NCBI GenBank assembly: GCA_043811795.1
Contig: JBDRMV010000008.1
Coordinates: 1 to 8,215, forward strand
Direction: 5' to 3'
Source: JBDRMV01 sp043811795
GTDB lineage: Bacteria > CG03
DNA: 8,215 bases
Shown here: in pieces, positions 1 to 6,555 of the stretch
How the letters are laid out: every line of letters starts with the position of its first letter
Position numbering within the stretch: position 1 is the first letter of the stretch
Program-made: the position numbers and the translations under genes
Notes under the pieces: model-generated
What the model was told of the DNA's origin: nothing
Database searches by the model: none
What the model saw: only the letters and a program-made list of their open reading frames with translations

Positions 1-831
1 GTCTGGTGGGACAGCGTGAACGGCAAATGGTCTTCTGATGGAATTTCGGATGTGACCAGAAACTTAATGGACAACGAGATAGAATTTGAAACAAACCACT
101 TCTCCAGGTTCGCTATCGCGGAGATTGACTGCGAACCGGCAGTCAGTTTTGCTAACCCCGTCAGCGGCGGTTATGCTGATTCAAACCCGGTGATTGAACT
201 TGACCTCAGCGACAGTTTCTCCGCAATCAGGGAAGTGAAGGTTGAGGTTGACGGCACGGATAATACTATTTGGTTAACACTTGAAGCGGGAGCTGATGGG
301 ATAGATAATGATGGTGACGGCGAAATAGATGAGAAAACGGTAATTTTTACTGGATCCGCTAACATGGAAATAGCAGAACAGCCGTTTTATCAGGCGGGAG
401 CAACAGCAGCCAAGTACCTTGTCAGGGCGCCCATGCACCTTACCAGCGGGTCTCACACGCTGAAAGTAACCGTTACGAACGAGCAGGGTATTTCGGCTTC
501 GTCTTCCATCACTTTTACCGTCGGCGCAGCAATGGACATAATAGGAGCCAAATCCTATCCCAATCCGTTTAACCCTGATGCCGGAGCAACTTTATATTTT
601 AACTTGCCGGAGCAGGCGGATATAACGGTAAAGATTTATGACTTTTCAGGCGGGGAGGTTTTCTCGAAGAATTACGGCACCAGATACGGCGGCGCTGTGG
701 AAGACATTATCTGGAACGGAAGGGATAATGGTCTGCGCCTGCTTGCGAACGGCGTTTACTTCGCGAAGATTGAAGCGGCCTCCGGCGGCAAGAAAGTCAG
801 CAAGACGCTGAAAGTCGCGATATTAAAGTAA
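1..831 (+). CDS. Secreted protein, C-terminal part, with FlgD-like (type IX-style) sorting domain
   Basis: The 5' end lies outside the window: the frame is open from base 1, so the GTG at 16 is internal, not a start. 276 residues are visible (numbered from base 1). The first 40 or so end in a 'NHFSRFAIAE' segment, a pattern often seen at the end of beta-rich domains in large surface proteins. Residues 99-111 (D-x3-DNDGDGEIDE type) form an acidic, calcium-loop-like motif. An Ig-like beta domain follows to about residue 172. From about 175 to the end is a FlgD-Ig/T9SS type A-like domain: 'YPNPFNP' at 186-192, then strands matching 'ITVKIYDFSGGEV', 'IIWNGRDNG' and 'LANGVYFAKIEA'. In families with this tail the domain directs export across the outer membrane or surface anchoring. 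The gene lies 35 nt before a PorV-like gene and is probably co-transcribed with it. The protein's specific function is not recognisable from the visible part. Confidence 0.85.
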   Translation, partial: VWWDSVNGKWSSDGISDVTRNLMDNEIEFETNHFSRFAIAEIDCEPAVSFANPVSGGYADSNPVIELDLSDSFSAIREVKVEVDGTDNTIWLTLEAGADGIDNDGDGEIDEKTVIFTGSANMEIAEQPFYQAGATAAKYLVRAPMHLTSGSHTLKVTVTNEQGISASSSITFTVGAAMDIIGAKSYPNPFNPDAGATLYFNLPEQADITVKIYDFSGGEVFSKNYGTRYGGAVEDIIWNGRDNGLRLLANGVYFAKIEAASGGKKVSKTLKVAILK

Positions 832-857
832 AGATTAAATTGGGTAGCGGAGAATAT

Positions 858-865
858 GAGGGAGG
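858..865 (+). promoter_or_regulatory. Ribosome binding site of the PorV-like gene
   Basis: GAGGGAGG contains two overlapping Shine-Dalgarno cores. GAGG (858-861) lies 5 nt before ATG 867, and GGAGG (861-865) lies 4 nt before ATG 870. Together they rule out the TTG at 840 as the start, which has no ribosome site. They leave a one-codon ambiguity between the two ATGs. Confidence 0.7.
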
Positions 866-866
866 A

Positions 867-2177
867 ATGATGAAGAAGATAATTTCGGTTGTGGCGGTTT
901 TATTGATTGGCATTTCGTCGGCTGTAGCGGATTCGGTAGATGCGCTGCCGTACCTTCGGATGGGCGTTGGCGCCCGGGCGATGGGGATGGGCGGCGCCTT
1001 TACGGGTCTTTCCGACGACGTTTCGGCCTCGTACTACAATCCCGCCGGCGTGGCGGCGCTTGATAATAATGAACTGAGTCTGATGACGGGTGTTCTGTCA
1101 AACGACAGGTCTTTCAACTGGCTGGCGTTCGGTATTCCTTTAGGAAATGCCGGCTTGGCTCTTTCGCTCATTTCATCCGGCGTGGACGGCATTCCGGGCT
1201 GGCAGGACAAGACCACGTTTTCCGGCGACTTTGACTACGGCAACATGGCGGCTCTGGTTTCCTATGCCGGAAAGTTTGCGGACGGAGTTCAGGCGGGAGT
1301 TAACCTGAAATATTTTAAAAGCACTCTTCAGGACAATTCCGCAACCGGCTACGGCGCCGATGTCGGATTACTTTTTTCCGCCACGGAAAAGTTATCCGCC
1401 GGAATTGTTTTGCAGGACCTCGGCTCATCCGTGAAATGGAATACCTCAAACAACACCCGCGAAAAAGTTCCGGAAGTTGCAAGAATTGGTTTAACATACC
1501 GTCTTGCCGAGGATAAACTGAAACTCTGTGTTGATACAAGCAAGGTTTCGGGCAGAGATTCGCTCAGGCAGAATGTCGGAGCCGAGTTCGCCATAACTCA
1601 GTCGCTTGCCGCAAGGGCAGGTCTTGACGACGGGAACTTCACTGCGGGGTTCGGAATCGGCATAGGTATGCTTTCCCTTAATTACGCTTTAAGGTTTGAC
1701 GACCTTTCGGATAACGAAAACCGCCAGTATATATCCATTGATATGGCTTTTCCGGCGCTTGGGGGCGGAGGTGTCAGTTACCAGAGCACAAAATCCGCCG
1801 ACAGAGAGGAAAAAGCGCGCCTGAAGGCTGAGAAAAAAGCGGAGAAGGAACGTCTGAAAAGAGAGAAAGCGGAGGAAAAGATAAAGGCAAATGAAGAGAA
1901 AGAGCGCCTGAAACAGCAGAGGAACAAGGAAGCCGAGAAAGGGGCGGAGAACTTATTGAAAGAGGAAAAAGCGGACGAGAAAACAGCAAAAGAGCAGAAA
2001 AAAGAGGAGAAGAAAAAAGCTATTATGACGGAGCATTATAATAAAGGAACTGAATATTACCAGAAGGGAGAATACAAGAAAGCCATTGGAGAGTGGGAAA
2101 AAGTCCTTGAACTCGACCCCAACCACAAAGCGTCAAAAGAGGTAATAGAAAAAGCCCGCAAAAAACTGGAAGAGTAA
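867..2177 (+). CDS. PorV/PorQ-family outer-membrane beta-barrel protein with charged linker and TPR tail
   Basis: 436 residues if translation starts at ATG 867; ATG 870 is equally plausible. Residues 1-21 are a signal peptide (MMKK, hydrophobic stretch, 'AVA' cleavage box). The mature N-terminus carries the PorV/PorQ (UPF0164-like) signature: 'LRMGVGARAMGMGGAFTGL', then 'SASYYNPAGVAAL'. Alternating beta strands continue to about residue 300, consistent with a FadL-like barrel. Residues 309-385 are an almost uninterrupted Lys/Glu/Ala-rich segment, likely a charged helix or coiled coil. Residues 386-436 hold one TPR unit ('HYNKGTEYYQKGEYKKAIGEW', then 'LELDPNH') plus a capping helix. In type IX systems PorV receives cargo bearing C-terminal sorting domains; the gene directly upstream encodes such a cargo, so a carrier/cargo relationship is a reasonable inference. 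The tail would be periplasmic and could bind a partner or the cell wall. Family assignment is firm; the export role is inferred. Confidence 0.85.
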   Translation: MMKKIISVVAVLLIGISSAVADSVDALPYLRMGVGARAMGMGGAFTGLSDDVSASYYNPAGVAALDNNELSLMTGVLSNDRSFNWLAFGIPLGNAGLALSLISSGVDGIPGWQDKTTFSGDFDYGNMAALVSYAGKFADGVQAGVNLKYFKSTLQDNSATGYGADVGLLFSATEKLSAGIVLQDLGSSVKWNTSNNTREKVPEVARIGLTYRLAEDKLKLCVDTSKVSGRDSLRQNVGAEFAITQSLAARAGLDDGNFTAGFGIGIGMLSLNYALRFDDLSDNENRQYISIDMAFPALGGGGVSYQSTKSADREEKARLKAEKKAEKERLKREKAEEKIKANEEKERLKQQRNKEAEKGAENLLKEEKADEKTAKEQKKEEKKKAIMTEHYNKGTEYYQKGEYKKAIGEWEKVLELDPNHKASKEVIEKARKKLEE

Positions 2178-2301
2178 TAGCCGTATAATAAATCTTCCGA
2201 CGGGAATTTGATATTTCTACCCTTGCTAATTACGCGTTAATCTATTAAAATACCAAAATATTCTTATTTAGTTTTTAATATTTAATATTTGATATATTTA
2301 A
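2178..2301. other. AT-rich intergenic spacer
   Basis: This spacer separates the export genes from the tRNA-Glu block. It is strongly AT-rich, especially from 2240 on. No convincing terminator was found: the only hairpin, TTCC-GACG-GGAA at 2196-2207, is weak and is followed by a poor T-run. It probably contains the promoter of the tRNA-Glu operon. Confidence 0.6.
2223..2251 (+). promoter_or_regulatory. Candidate sigma70-type promoter for the tRNA-Glu operon
   Basis: TTGCTA (2223-2228) and TAAAAT (2246-2251) are separated by 17 nt, the ideal spacing. Transcription would start near 2258, about 44 nt before tRNA-Glu. The surrounding DNA is so AT-rich that chance matches are likely, so this is tentative. 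Confidence 0.3.
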
Positions 2302-2373
2302 GGCCCCATCGTCTAACGGTTAGGACGCAAGATTCTCAATCTTGTAATAGGGGTTCGATTCCCCTTGGGGCCA
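2302..2373 (+). tRNA. tRNA-Glu (anticodon CTC)
   Basis: The cloverleaf closes fully. Acceptor GGCCCCA (2302-2308) pairs with TGGGGCC (2366-2372), with A2373 as discriminator. Anticodon stem CAAGA/TCTTG encloses loop TTCTCAA, anticodon CTC at 2335-2337, reading GAG. T-arm AGGGG-TTCGATT-CCCCT is at 2349-2365. CCA is not encoded. The methyltransferase start codon lies only 12 nt downstream, so the two are probably co-transcribed. Confidence 0.97.
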
Positions 2374-2385
2374 GAAAGAAAAAAA

Positions 2386-3516
2386 ATGATTAATTGTCCT
2401 CACTTCAAAAGATGCGGCGGATGCTCGTGGCTGGACGTTCCGTACGAGGAGCAGCTCGTAAGAAAAACGGAAAAACTGAAAATGAACCTTCAGCCGTTCA
2501 GGGACTGCGAAATTTCGGAAATTACGCCGTCGGAGTCGCCGTATTATTACAGGAACAAAATGGAATTCACCTTTGGCGGCACCGTCGAAGAACCATTCCT
2601 CGGCCAGCACTTCAAGGGCTCTTTCCACCGCATTGAGAACCTTACGAGGTGTCTTCTTTTCGACGAGAGGGCAGGGGATGTTCTCGGTACGGTCAGGAAT
2701 TTTGCCCGCATATTCAAAATTCAGCCGTACAACCCGAAGACGCACGAGGGCTTTTTAAGGCATCTGAAAATAAGGGTATCCAAAACGCGGGACGAAATGA
2801 TGATTATTCTCGTGACCGCCGGAAAGTTTGATAAGCCGGCGGAGTTTGTTTCTATCTTTGAAGAGTTTCCTTTTGTTAAAAGCGTTTACTACGGGATAAA
2901 TTCGCGGCTTTCGGATATTGCCGACTGCGAGGAACTGCATCTTTTAAGCGGCGAGGAGCATCTTTACGAAACGCTCGGCGATACAACTTTCATTATTTCC
3001 CCCGAGTCATTTTTCCAGCCGAACACGGCGACGAGCAAAAAGATGTACGATTCCGTCCGTGAAATGCTGAACCTCAAAGGTGACGAATGCGTCCTTGACC
3101 TTTACAGTGGTTCGGGCGGAATAGGCATTTATATCGCAAAAGACATCAAATTTTTATACAGCATTGAAATCCAGAAGGAATCCGCGGAAATACTCCGGCA
3201 GAATCTGAAAAAGAACGGTCTTGAAAATGTAGAGGTCTTTTGCGGCGACGTGAAAAATGTTCTTCCCGTCATTAAAAGAAACAAGTTCGATGTTGCCGTT
3301 ATTGACCCGCCGCGTTCGGGTATGAGCAAGAAAGCCATAAGAAAAGTTATAAGCAAAAACGCGGAAAGAATCGTTTTCTTTTCGTGCAAAATAGAAACGG
3401 CCGTTCCGAACCTGCTTGAGTTCGGAAAATACGGTTTTAGAATAAAAAAAGCCGTTCCGTTTGATATGTTTCCGCACACGCCTTTTATGGAAACAATTTT
3501 TCTCCTTGAAAAGTAA
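2386..3516 (+). CDS. rlmD: TrmA/RlmD-family rRNA (uracil-C5)-methyltransferase with Fe-S cluster
   Basis: 376 residues from ATG 2386. The frame is open back into the tRNA, but any start there is unlikely. The enzyme transfers a methyl group from SAM to C5 of a uridine, most likely in 23S rRNA. Four cysteines fit the [4Fe-4S] site of RumA/RumB: C4, C10, C13 ('CPHFKRCGGC') and C89. Other family motifs are 'ESFFQPN' (207-213), the SAM loop 'DLYSGSGGIGI' from D238, 'DPPRSG' (307-312), the nucleophile C334 in 'FFSCK', and the terminal 'DMFPHTPFMET' with the probable base E369. There is no N-terminal TRAM domain, so it is shorter than E. coli RlmD and closer in layout to RlmC; exact target (RlmD- or RlmC-like) is uncertain. 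After C334 the usual 'SCNPxT' reads 'SCKIET', a mild deviation. No Shine-Dalgarno is visible. The helicase ATG follows the stop after 3 nt. Confidence 0.85.
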   Translation: MINCPHFKRCGGCSWLDVPYEEQLVRKTEKLKMNLQPFRDCEISEITPSESPYYYRNKMEFTFGGTVEEPFLGQHFKGSFHRIENLTRCLLFDERAGDVLGTVRNFARIFKIQPYNPKTHEGFLRHLKIRVSKTRDEMMIILVTAGKFDKPAEFVSIFEEFPFVKSVYYGINSRLSDIADCEELHLLSGEEHLYETLGDTTFIISPESFFQPNTATSKKMYDSVREMLNLKGDECVLDLYSGSGGIGIYIAKDIKFLYSIEIQKESAEILRQNLKKNGLENVEVFCGDVKNVLPVIKRNKFDVAVIDPPRSGMSKKAIRKVISKNAERIVFFSCKIETAVPNLLEFGKYGFRIKKAVPFDMFPHTPFMETIFLLEK

Positions 3517-3519
3517 GAA

Positions 3520-5427
3520 ATGTTCGGGAATCTGAACCTGTCGCAGGATTTGAACCCGGAGCAGATGGCGGCGATGGAACATAAGGACGGCCCGATTCTG
3601 GTTCTGGCCGGCGCGGGTACGGGTAAGACAAGAGTCATAACTTACCGGATTGCCAATCTCATAAAAGGCGGCGTTAAACCCGAAAACATTCTCGCTGTTA
3701 CCTTCACGAACAAAGCGGCCAACGAAATGAAAGAGCGGGTCGTCCGTCTCTGCGGCGGTCAGGCGGAGAGCGTCTGGATTTCAACTTTTCATTCGTTCGC
3801 CCTGCGCCTTCTGAGGGCGGAGTATATGAATTACGGTTTGCCGTGGGATTTTTCAATTTTTGACGAGGCCGATCAGCGGGCGCTTATGAAAGGAGTCCTG
3901 AAGGAACTGGAACTTGACGAAAAAATAAAGCCCAAAGTAGCTCTTTACTACATTGATATCGCCAAGGGAAATCTTTTAGATTACGAAAGCGCCGAGATTC
4001 AGTCGTTTTTCAACAACGCCATTTCCAGGGAACTTGTGGAAATTTACGGTGTTTACCAGAAGCGTTTGAGGGCTAACAACGCCAAGGATTTCAGCGACCT
4101 GCTTCTGGACATAATTACATTTTTTAAGGAGCACGGCGAAGTTCTGAAAAAATATCAGGAGCACTTCCGGTATATTCTTGTGGATGAGTATCAGGACACG
4201 AATTACGCCCAGTACTTTCTGGTGAAACAGATGGCGTCGCTCCACAGGAACATCTGCGTCGTCGGCGACGACGACCAGGCGATTTATTCCTGGCGCGGCG
4301 CAAACATTCAGAACATCAGAACTTTCGAGCGCGACTGGCCGGACTGTTTCGTCGTGCATCTTGAACAGAACTATCGCTCGACCAGGCCAATCCTGTCTGC
4401 GGCGGCCGCCGTTATAAACGAGGCGGCGTACAGGAGAGTGAAAAAACTCTGGACGAAAAAAAGCGGCGGGGAAGAAGTCAAAGTGGGGATTTTCAACGGT
4501 GACCGCGCGGAGGCAAAGGGCATCTCGGAAGAAATTCTTAAACTTGTTGATTACAATTACAATTTCAAGGACATAGCGATTTTCTACCGCACGAATGCGC
4601 AGTCGCGGATTTTTGAGGAAACATTCAGAAAATACAGGATTCCCTACAAGATTGTAGGAGGTCTCGGTTTTTATGAAAGGAAAGAGATAAAAGACGCTCT
4701 CGCGTATTTGTATGTTGTTCTGAACAGGCACGACAACTGGCATGCGAAAAGAATAATAAATGTCCCCGCAAGAGGAATAGGAAAAAAGACGCTGGATGAA
4801 ATCGGGAAAGTAATGAGGAGCAGAAATATAAGTTTTTGCGATGCTCTTGAAGACGTGCGTGCGTCTCTGAAAAAGACGGGTGAGAAAATCGGAAAATTTC
4901 TTGACTGTCTCCGCCAATGGTCGGAAGAGATTGATAAGATGCCTTCCTTTGAGTTTGTGAAAAAGGTTCTTGAAGATTCGGGCTACATAGAGATGCTTGA
5001 GGATAAAAATGACTATGAGTCGTCTGACCGTCTTCGGAACCTTCAGGAATTTGTAAACGCCGTCAGGTCGCACAGCGAGGATAACGGACAGACGCTCAGG
5101 GATTTTCTTTACGATATTGCCCTTATCAGCGAGCGGGACGCTTCAAACATCGACGAGGACGGCGTAAATATTATGACGCTGCACCTGTGCAAGGGGCTGG
5201 AATTTCCCGTCGTTTTTCTGACGGGGCTGGAGGAAGGTCTTTTGCCGTACAGCGACAGTTTGTATAATGTTGACGAGATGGAAGAGGAAAGGCGGCTCTG
5301 TTACGTCGGGATGACGAGAGCGAAGGAAATTCTGCATCTTACCGGCTCACTCACGAGGCGCCTCTGGGGACGGTGGGTTTACCATATCCCCTCCCGTTTC
5401 CTGAAAGAAGCCGGTCTCATTAAATAG
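3520..5427 (+). CDS. uvrD: UvrD/PcrA-type superfamily 1A ATP-dependent DNA helicase
   Basis: 635 residues. This is a 3'-5' DNA helicase used in excision or mismatch repair and in clearing stalled forks. The helicase motifs appear in order: Q motif 'LNPEQMAAM' (11-19), Walker A 'AGAGTGKT' with K36, Ia 'TFTNKAANEMKER', Ib 'STFHSFALRLLR', Walker B 'VDEYQDT' (D222-E223), III 'VGDDDQAIYSWRG' (about 248-260), IV 'LEQNYRST', V 'MTLHLCKGLEFP', and VI 'EERRLCYVGMTRAKE' (588-602). Motif V has Cys where most relatives have Ala. The protein ends soon after motif VI, so the C-terminal extension and Tudor-like domain of PcrA/UvrD (usually 700 or more residues) is absent. ATG 3520 is chosen because it keeps the Q motif. 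There is no clear Shine-Dalgarno, and the 3-nt gap suggests coupling to the upstream methyltransferase. UvrD, PcrA and Rep cannot be told apart here. Confidence 0.95.
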   Translation: MFGNLNLSQDLNPEQMAAMEHKDGPILVLAGAGTGKTRVITYRIANLIKGGVKPENILAVTFTNKAANEMKERVVRLCGGQAESVWISTFHSFALRLLRAEYMNYGLPWDFSIFDEADQRALMKGVLKELELDEKIKPKVALYYIDIAKGNLLDYESAEIQSFFNNAISRELVEIYGVYQKRLRANNAKDFSDLLLDIITFFKEHGEVLKKYQEHFRYILVDEYQDTNYAQYFLVKQMASLHRNICVVGDDDQAIYSWRGANIQNIRTFERDWPDCFVVHLEQNYRSTRPILSAAAAVINEAAYRRVKKLWTKKSGGEEVKVGIFNGDRAEAKGISEEILKLVDYNYNFKDIAIFYRTNAQSRIFEETFRKYRIPYKIVGGLGFYERKEIKDALAYLYVVLNRHDNWHAKRIINVPARGIGKKTLDEIGKVMRSRNISFCDALEDVRASLKKTGEKIGKFLDCLRQWSEEIDKMPSFEFVKKVLEDSGYIEMLEDKNDYESSDRLRNLQEFVNAVRSHSEDNGQTLRDFLYDIALISERDASNIDEDGVNIMTLHLCKGLEFPVVFLTGLEEGLLPYSDSLYNVDEMEEERRLCYVGMTRAKEILHLTGSLTRRLWGRWVYHIPSRFLKEAGLIK

Positions 5428-5434
5428 CTATATT

Positions 5435-5521
5435 GGAGAGGTGGCCGAGTGGTCGAAGGCGTACGCCTGGAGAGCGTATGTCGCCTTACGGTGACCCTGG
5501 GTTCGAATCCCAGCCTCTCCG
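5435..5521 (+). tRNA. tRNA-Ser (anticodon GGA)
   Basis: Class II tRNA of 87 nt. Acceptor GGAGAGG (5435-5441) pairs with CCTCTCC (5514-5520), and the discriminator is G5521, as expected for serine. Anticodon stem TACGC/GCGTA encloses CTGGAGA, anticodon GGA at 5469-5471. A long variable arm and T-arm CTGGG-TTCGAAT-CCCAG follow. CCA is not encoded. It begins 7 nt after the helicase stop codon, so it is probably processed from the helicase transcript. Confidence 0.97.
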
Positions 5522-5859
5522 ATTTTAATTTTTAGGTATTCCCCCGCCGAGAAATTAAAAAAATCACTACAATCAATTTTGTGACTAACTAAAAAATTAT
5601 CGTGAATATGTTGCGACGACCGGATTAAAAGACCTAATGTAGTAATATACAATTTTCTTTGTCAAGAATAATTGAAGATATTCCTAATTAATATTCAATT
5701 GCTTCAATTATTAGCATTCGCAGAGAAATACATATTGCTTAATTCAGGGAAGAAATCACCCTCTGCTTAAATTATTTTCCCGCCGAAGAACGGGGTTTCT
5801 CCTAAAAGAATCAAGACTGCCTTCGGCATCAGTTGATTTCCGGGCATAAAGAAAATATT
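5522..5859. other. AT-rich gene-free region
   Basis: About 340 nt without a supportable gene on either strand. The only open frame here (minus strand, 5652-5428) runs antisense through tRNA-Ser and has no protein-like features. The region lies between tRNA-Ser and the end of the decayed MNT-HEPN locus. Its base composition resembles that locus rather than the flanking core genes. It contains the inverted repeat at 5667-5712 and nothing else recognisable. Confidence 0.6.
5667..5712. repeat. 11-bp perfect inverted repeat with nested hairpin
   Basis: AATAATTGAAG (5667-5677) is the exact reverse complement of CTTCAATTATT (5702-5712), with 24 nt between. Inside, ATATT/AATAT form a second small stem. 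There is no T-run on either side long enough for a standard terminator. It could be a weak bidirectional terminator, a remnant of a mobile element, or chance in AT-rich DNA. Confidence 0.5.
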
Positions 5860-6282
5860 TCATTTCAATATAGATTTAGCTTTTTGAATAAATTGCTTGG
5901 CGGATTCTATTGTCGATTCCGCCCCTTCTTTTGAAAATTCAGCGTGGTAATCAGCGTCTTCGCGAAGAACCATTGCATCATGAAAAGCATTAACCAGATT
6001 TTCTTCCAAAAGGCCGTTGTCTACAAATAAAGACTGAAGCGCCACTAACAAGTAATAGTGGCTTTTTTCTCGATAACCTTTTGAATAAATGAGAGCCCGT
6101 GCAATATGAAACATCGAATAATATGCGGTGATTGTTGCATACTTATATTTTTTATTTTTGAGTCTATAAATACCTTTCATAACCTCTTTGTAAAAGACGG
6201 GATTTTTCTTTTTTAACTTCACAAAATCATTTTGACTTACTATTACTGCCTGAAGTTGTTCTCTTAATGGACTTTTTAACAA
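5860..6282 (-). CDS. HEPN-domain protein (C-terminal part of a decayed MNT-HEPN gene)
   Basis: 140 residues from TTG 6282, the only ordinary start codon in this frame. That TTG is probably not the natural start: the frame stays open upstream and continues a nucleotidyltransferase domain (see 6283-6528). Residues 1-45 or so ('LQAVIVSQNDFVKLKKKNPVFY') look like the end of that domain. From about residue 46 the HEPN domain is clear: 'YATITAYYSMFHIARALIYSKGYREKSHYYLLVAL', split here as helix 'TAYYSMFHIARALIYSKG' and the 'YREKSHYY' segment, then the 'AMVLREDADYHAEF' helix and a final amphipathic helix. HEPN proteins of MNT-HEPN modules are RNase toxins with an R-x4-6-H site; here the spacing is R-x3-H, so activity is uncertain. 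The first HEPN helix seems missing, and the two domains appear joined in frame. The DNA is clearly more AT-rich than the flanking genes. It may be expressed as a fragment or be entirely relic. Confidence 0.6.
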   Translation of the reverse strand: MLKSPLREQLQAVIVSQNDFVKLKKKNPVFYKEVMKGIYRLKNKKYKYATITAYYSMFHIARALIYSKGYREKSHYYLLVALQSLFVDNGLLEENLVNAFHDAMVLREDADYHAEFSKEGAESTIESAKQFIQKAKSILK

Positions 6283-6528
6283 AATGTCTCCTACCTGCTT
6301 GCGGTTATTTGAGAATAGACAAAGGTCTAAATCACTGGTTTTTAAATTTTCTCCTTTACTGGAACTTCCGTAAAGTATAATCTTATGTGAAAGTGGTTTG
6401 AGTTTTTCAATTAGAGGATCTAATATTACTATATTTTACAGGATTTTAAGGTATTTTGTCAGCGGAGATTCGATACTAATTTTATAATAATTTTTGGAAA
6501 TGTCTGATTGAAATTGCCTATTGCATTT
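6283..6528 (-). pseudogene. Remnant of wHTH-nucleotidyltransferase (MNT antitoxin-like) N-terminal region
   Basis: Read on the minus strand, the HEPN frame continues upstream without ATG, GTG or TTG until a TAA at 6436-6438. This part encodes 'PLIEKLKPLSHKIILYGSSS' followed by 'KGENLKTSDLDLCLFSNN', which contains an exact GSx10DxD signature of minimal nucleotidyltransferases (GS at the turn, D-L-D as metal ligands). Upstream of the TAA the same frame continues from 6528 as 'NYYKISIESPLTKYLKIL', resembling the wing and linker of a winged-helix domain often placed before such nucleotidyltransferases. A second stop (TAA, 6529-6531) ends the recognisable similarity. The simplest reading is a wHTH-MNT gene that lost its N-terminus, gained a nonsense codon and fused to a HEPN gene. 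The alternative is a start at a rare codon (ATA/ATT), giving a 192-residue-maximum MNT-HEPN fusion protein. Confidence 0.65.
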
Positions 6529-6549
6529 TTAGAAAGCATTGTTTACAAT
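6521..6549 (+). promoter_or_regulatory. Candidate sigma70-type promoter of the RRM gene
   Basis: TTGCAT (6521-6526) and TACAAT (6544-6549) are separated by exactly 17 nt. Predicted transcription start is near 6556, giving a leader of about 195 nt before the RRM start. The -35 box matches consensus at only three positions. The promoter overlaps the extreme 5' edge of the decayed MNT-HEPN locus on the opposite strand. Confidence 0.45.
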
Positions 6550-6555
6550 AAACGC

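Noticed and set aside
840..866. TTG 840 as start of the PorV-like gene
   Set aside because: It would put ten polar residues before an obvious signal peptide and has no ribosome site, whereas ATG 867/870 has GAGGGAGG directly upstream.
2196..2212. Hairpin after the PorV-like gene as a terminator
   Set aside because: Only four base pairs and no proper T-run follow.
2365..2385. TTG start of the methyltransferase inside tRNA-Glu
   Set aside because: The codon lies in the T-arm and acceptor of a complete tRNA. ATG 2386 directly precedes the Fe-S cysteine motif.
3976..5073. 365-codon open frame on the minus strand
   Set aside because: It is fully antisense to the helicase gene, whose motifs are all intact. 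Its translation shows no recognisable domain, and such frames are common opposite GC-biased codons.
5523..5560. AT-only stem TTTTAATTT/AAATTAAAA as a terminator after tRNA-Ser
   Set aside because: Nine A-T pairs with a 20-nt loop and no T-run on the plus strand; too weak to call.
5428..5652. 74-codon minus-strand frame
   Set aside because: Half of it is the complement of tRNA-Ser, and there is no independent support for translation.
5640..5666. Minus-strand TTGACA (5665-5660) as a promoter
   Set aside because: No acceptable -10 box at 16-18 nt (the nearest TATATT is only 10 nt away), and no minus-strand gene lies downstream.
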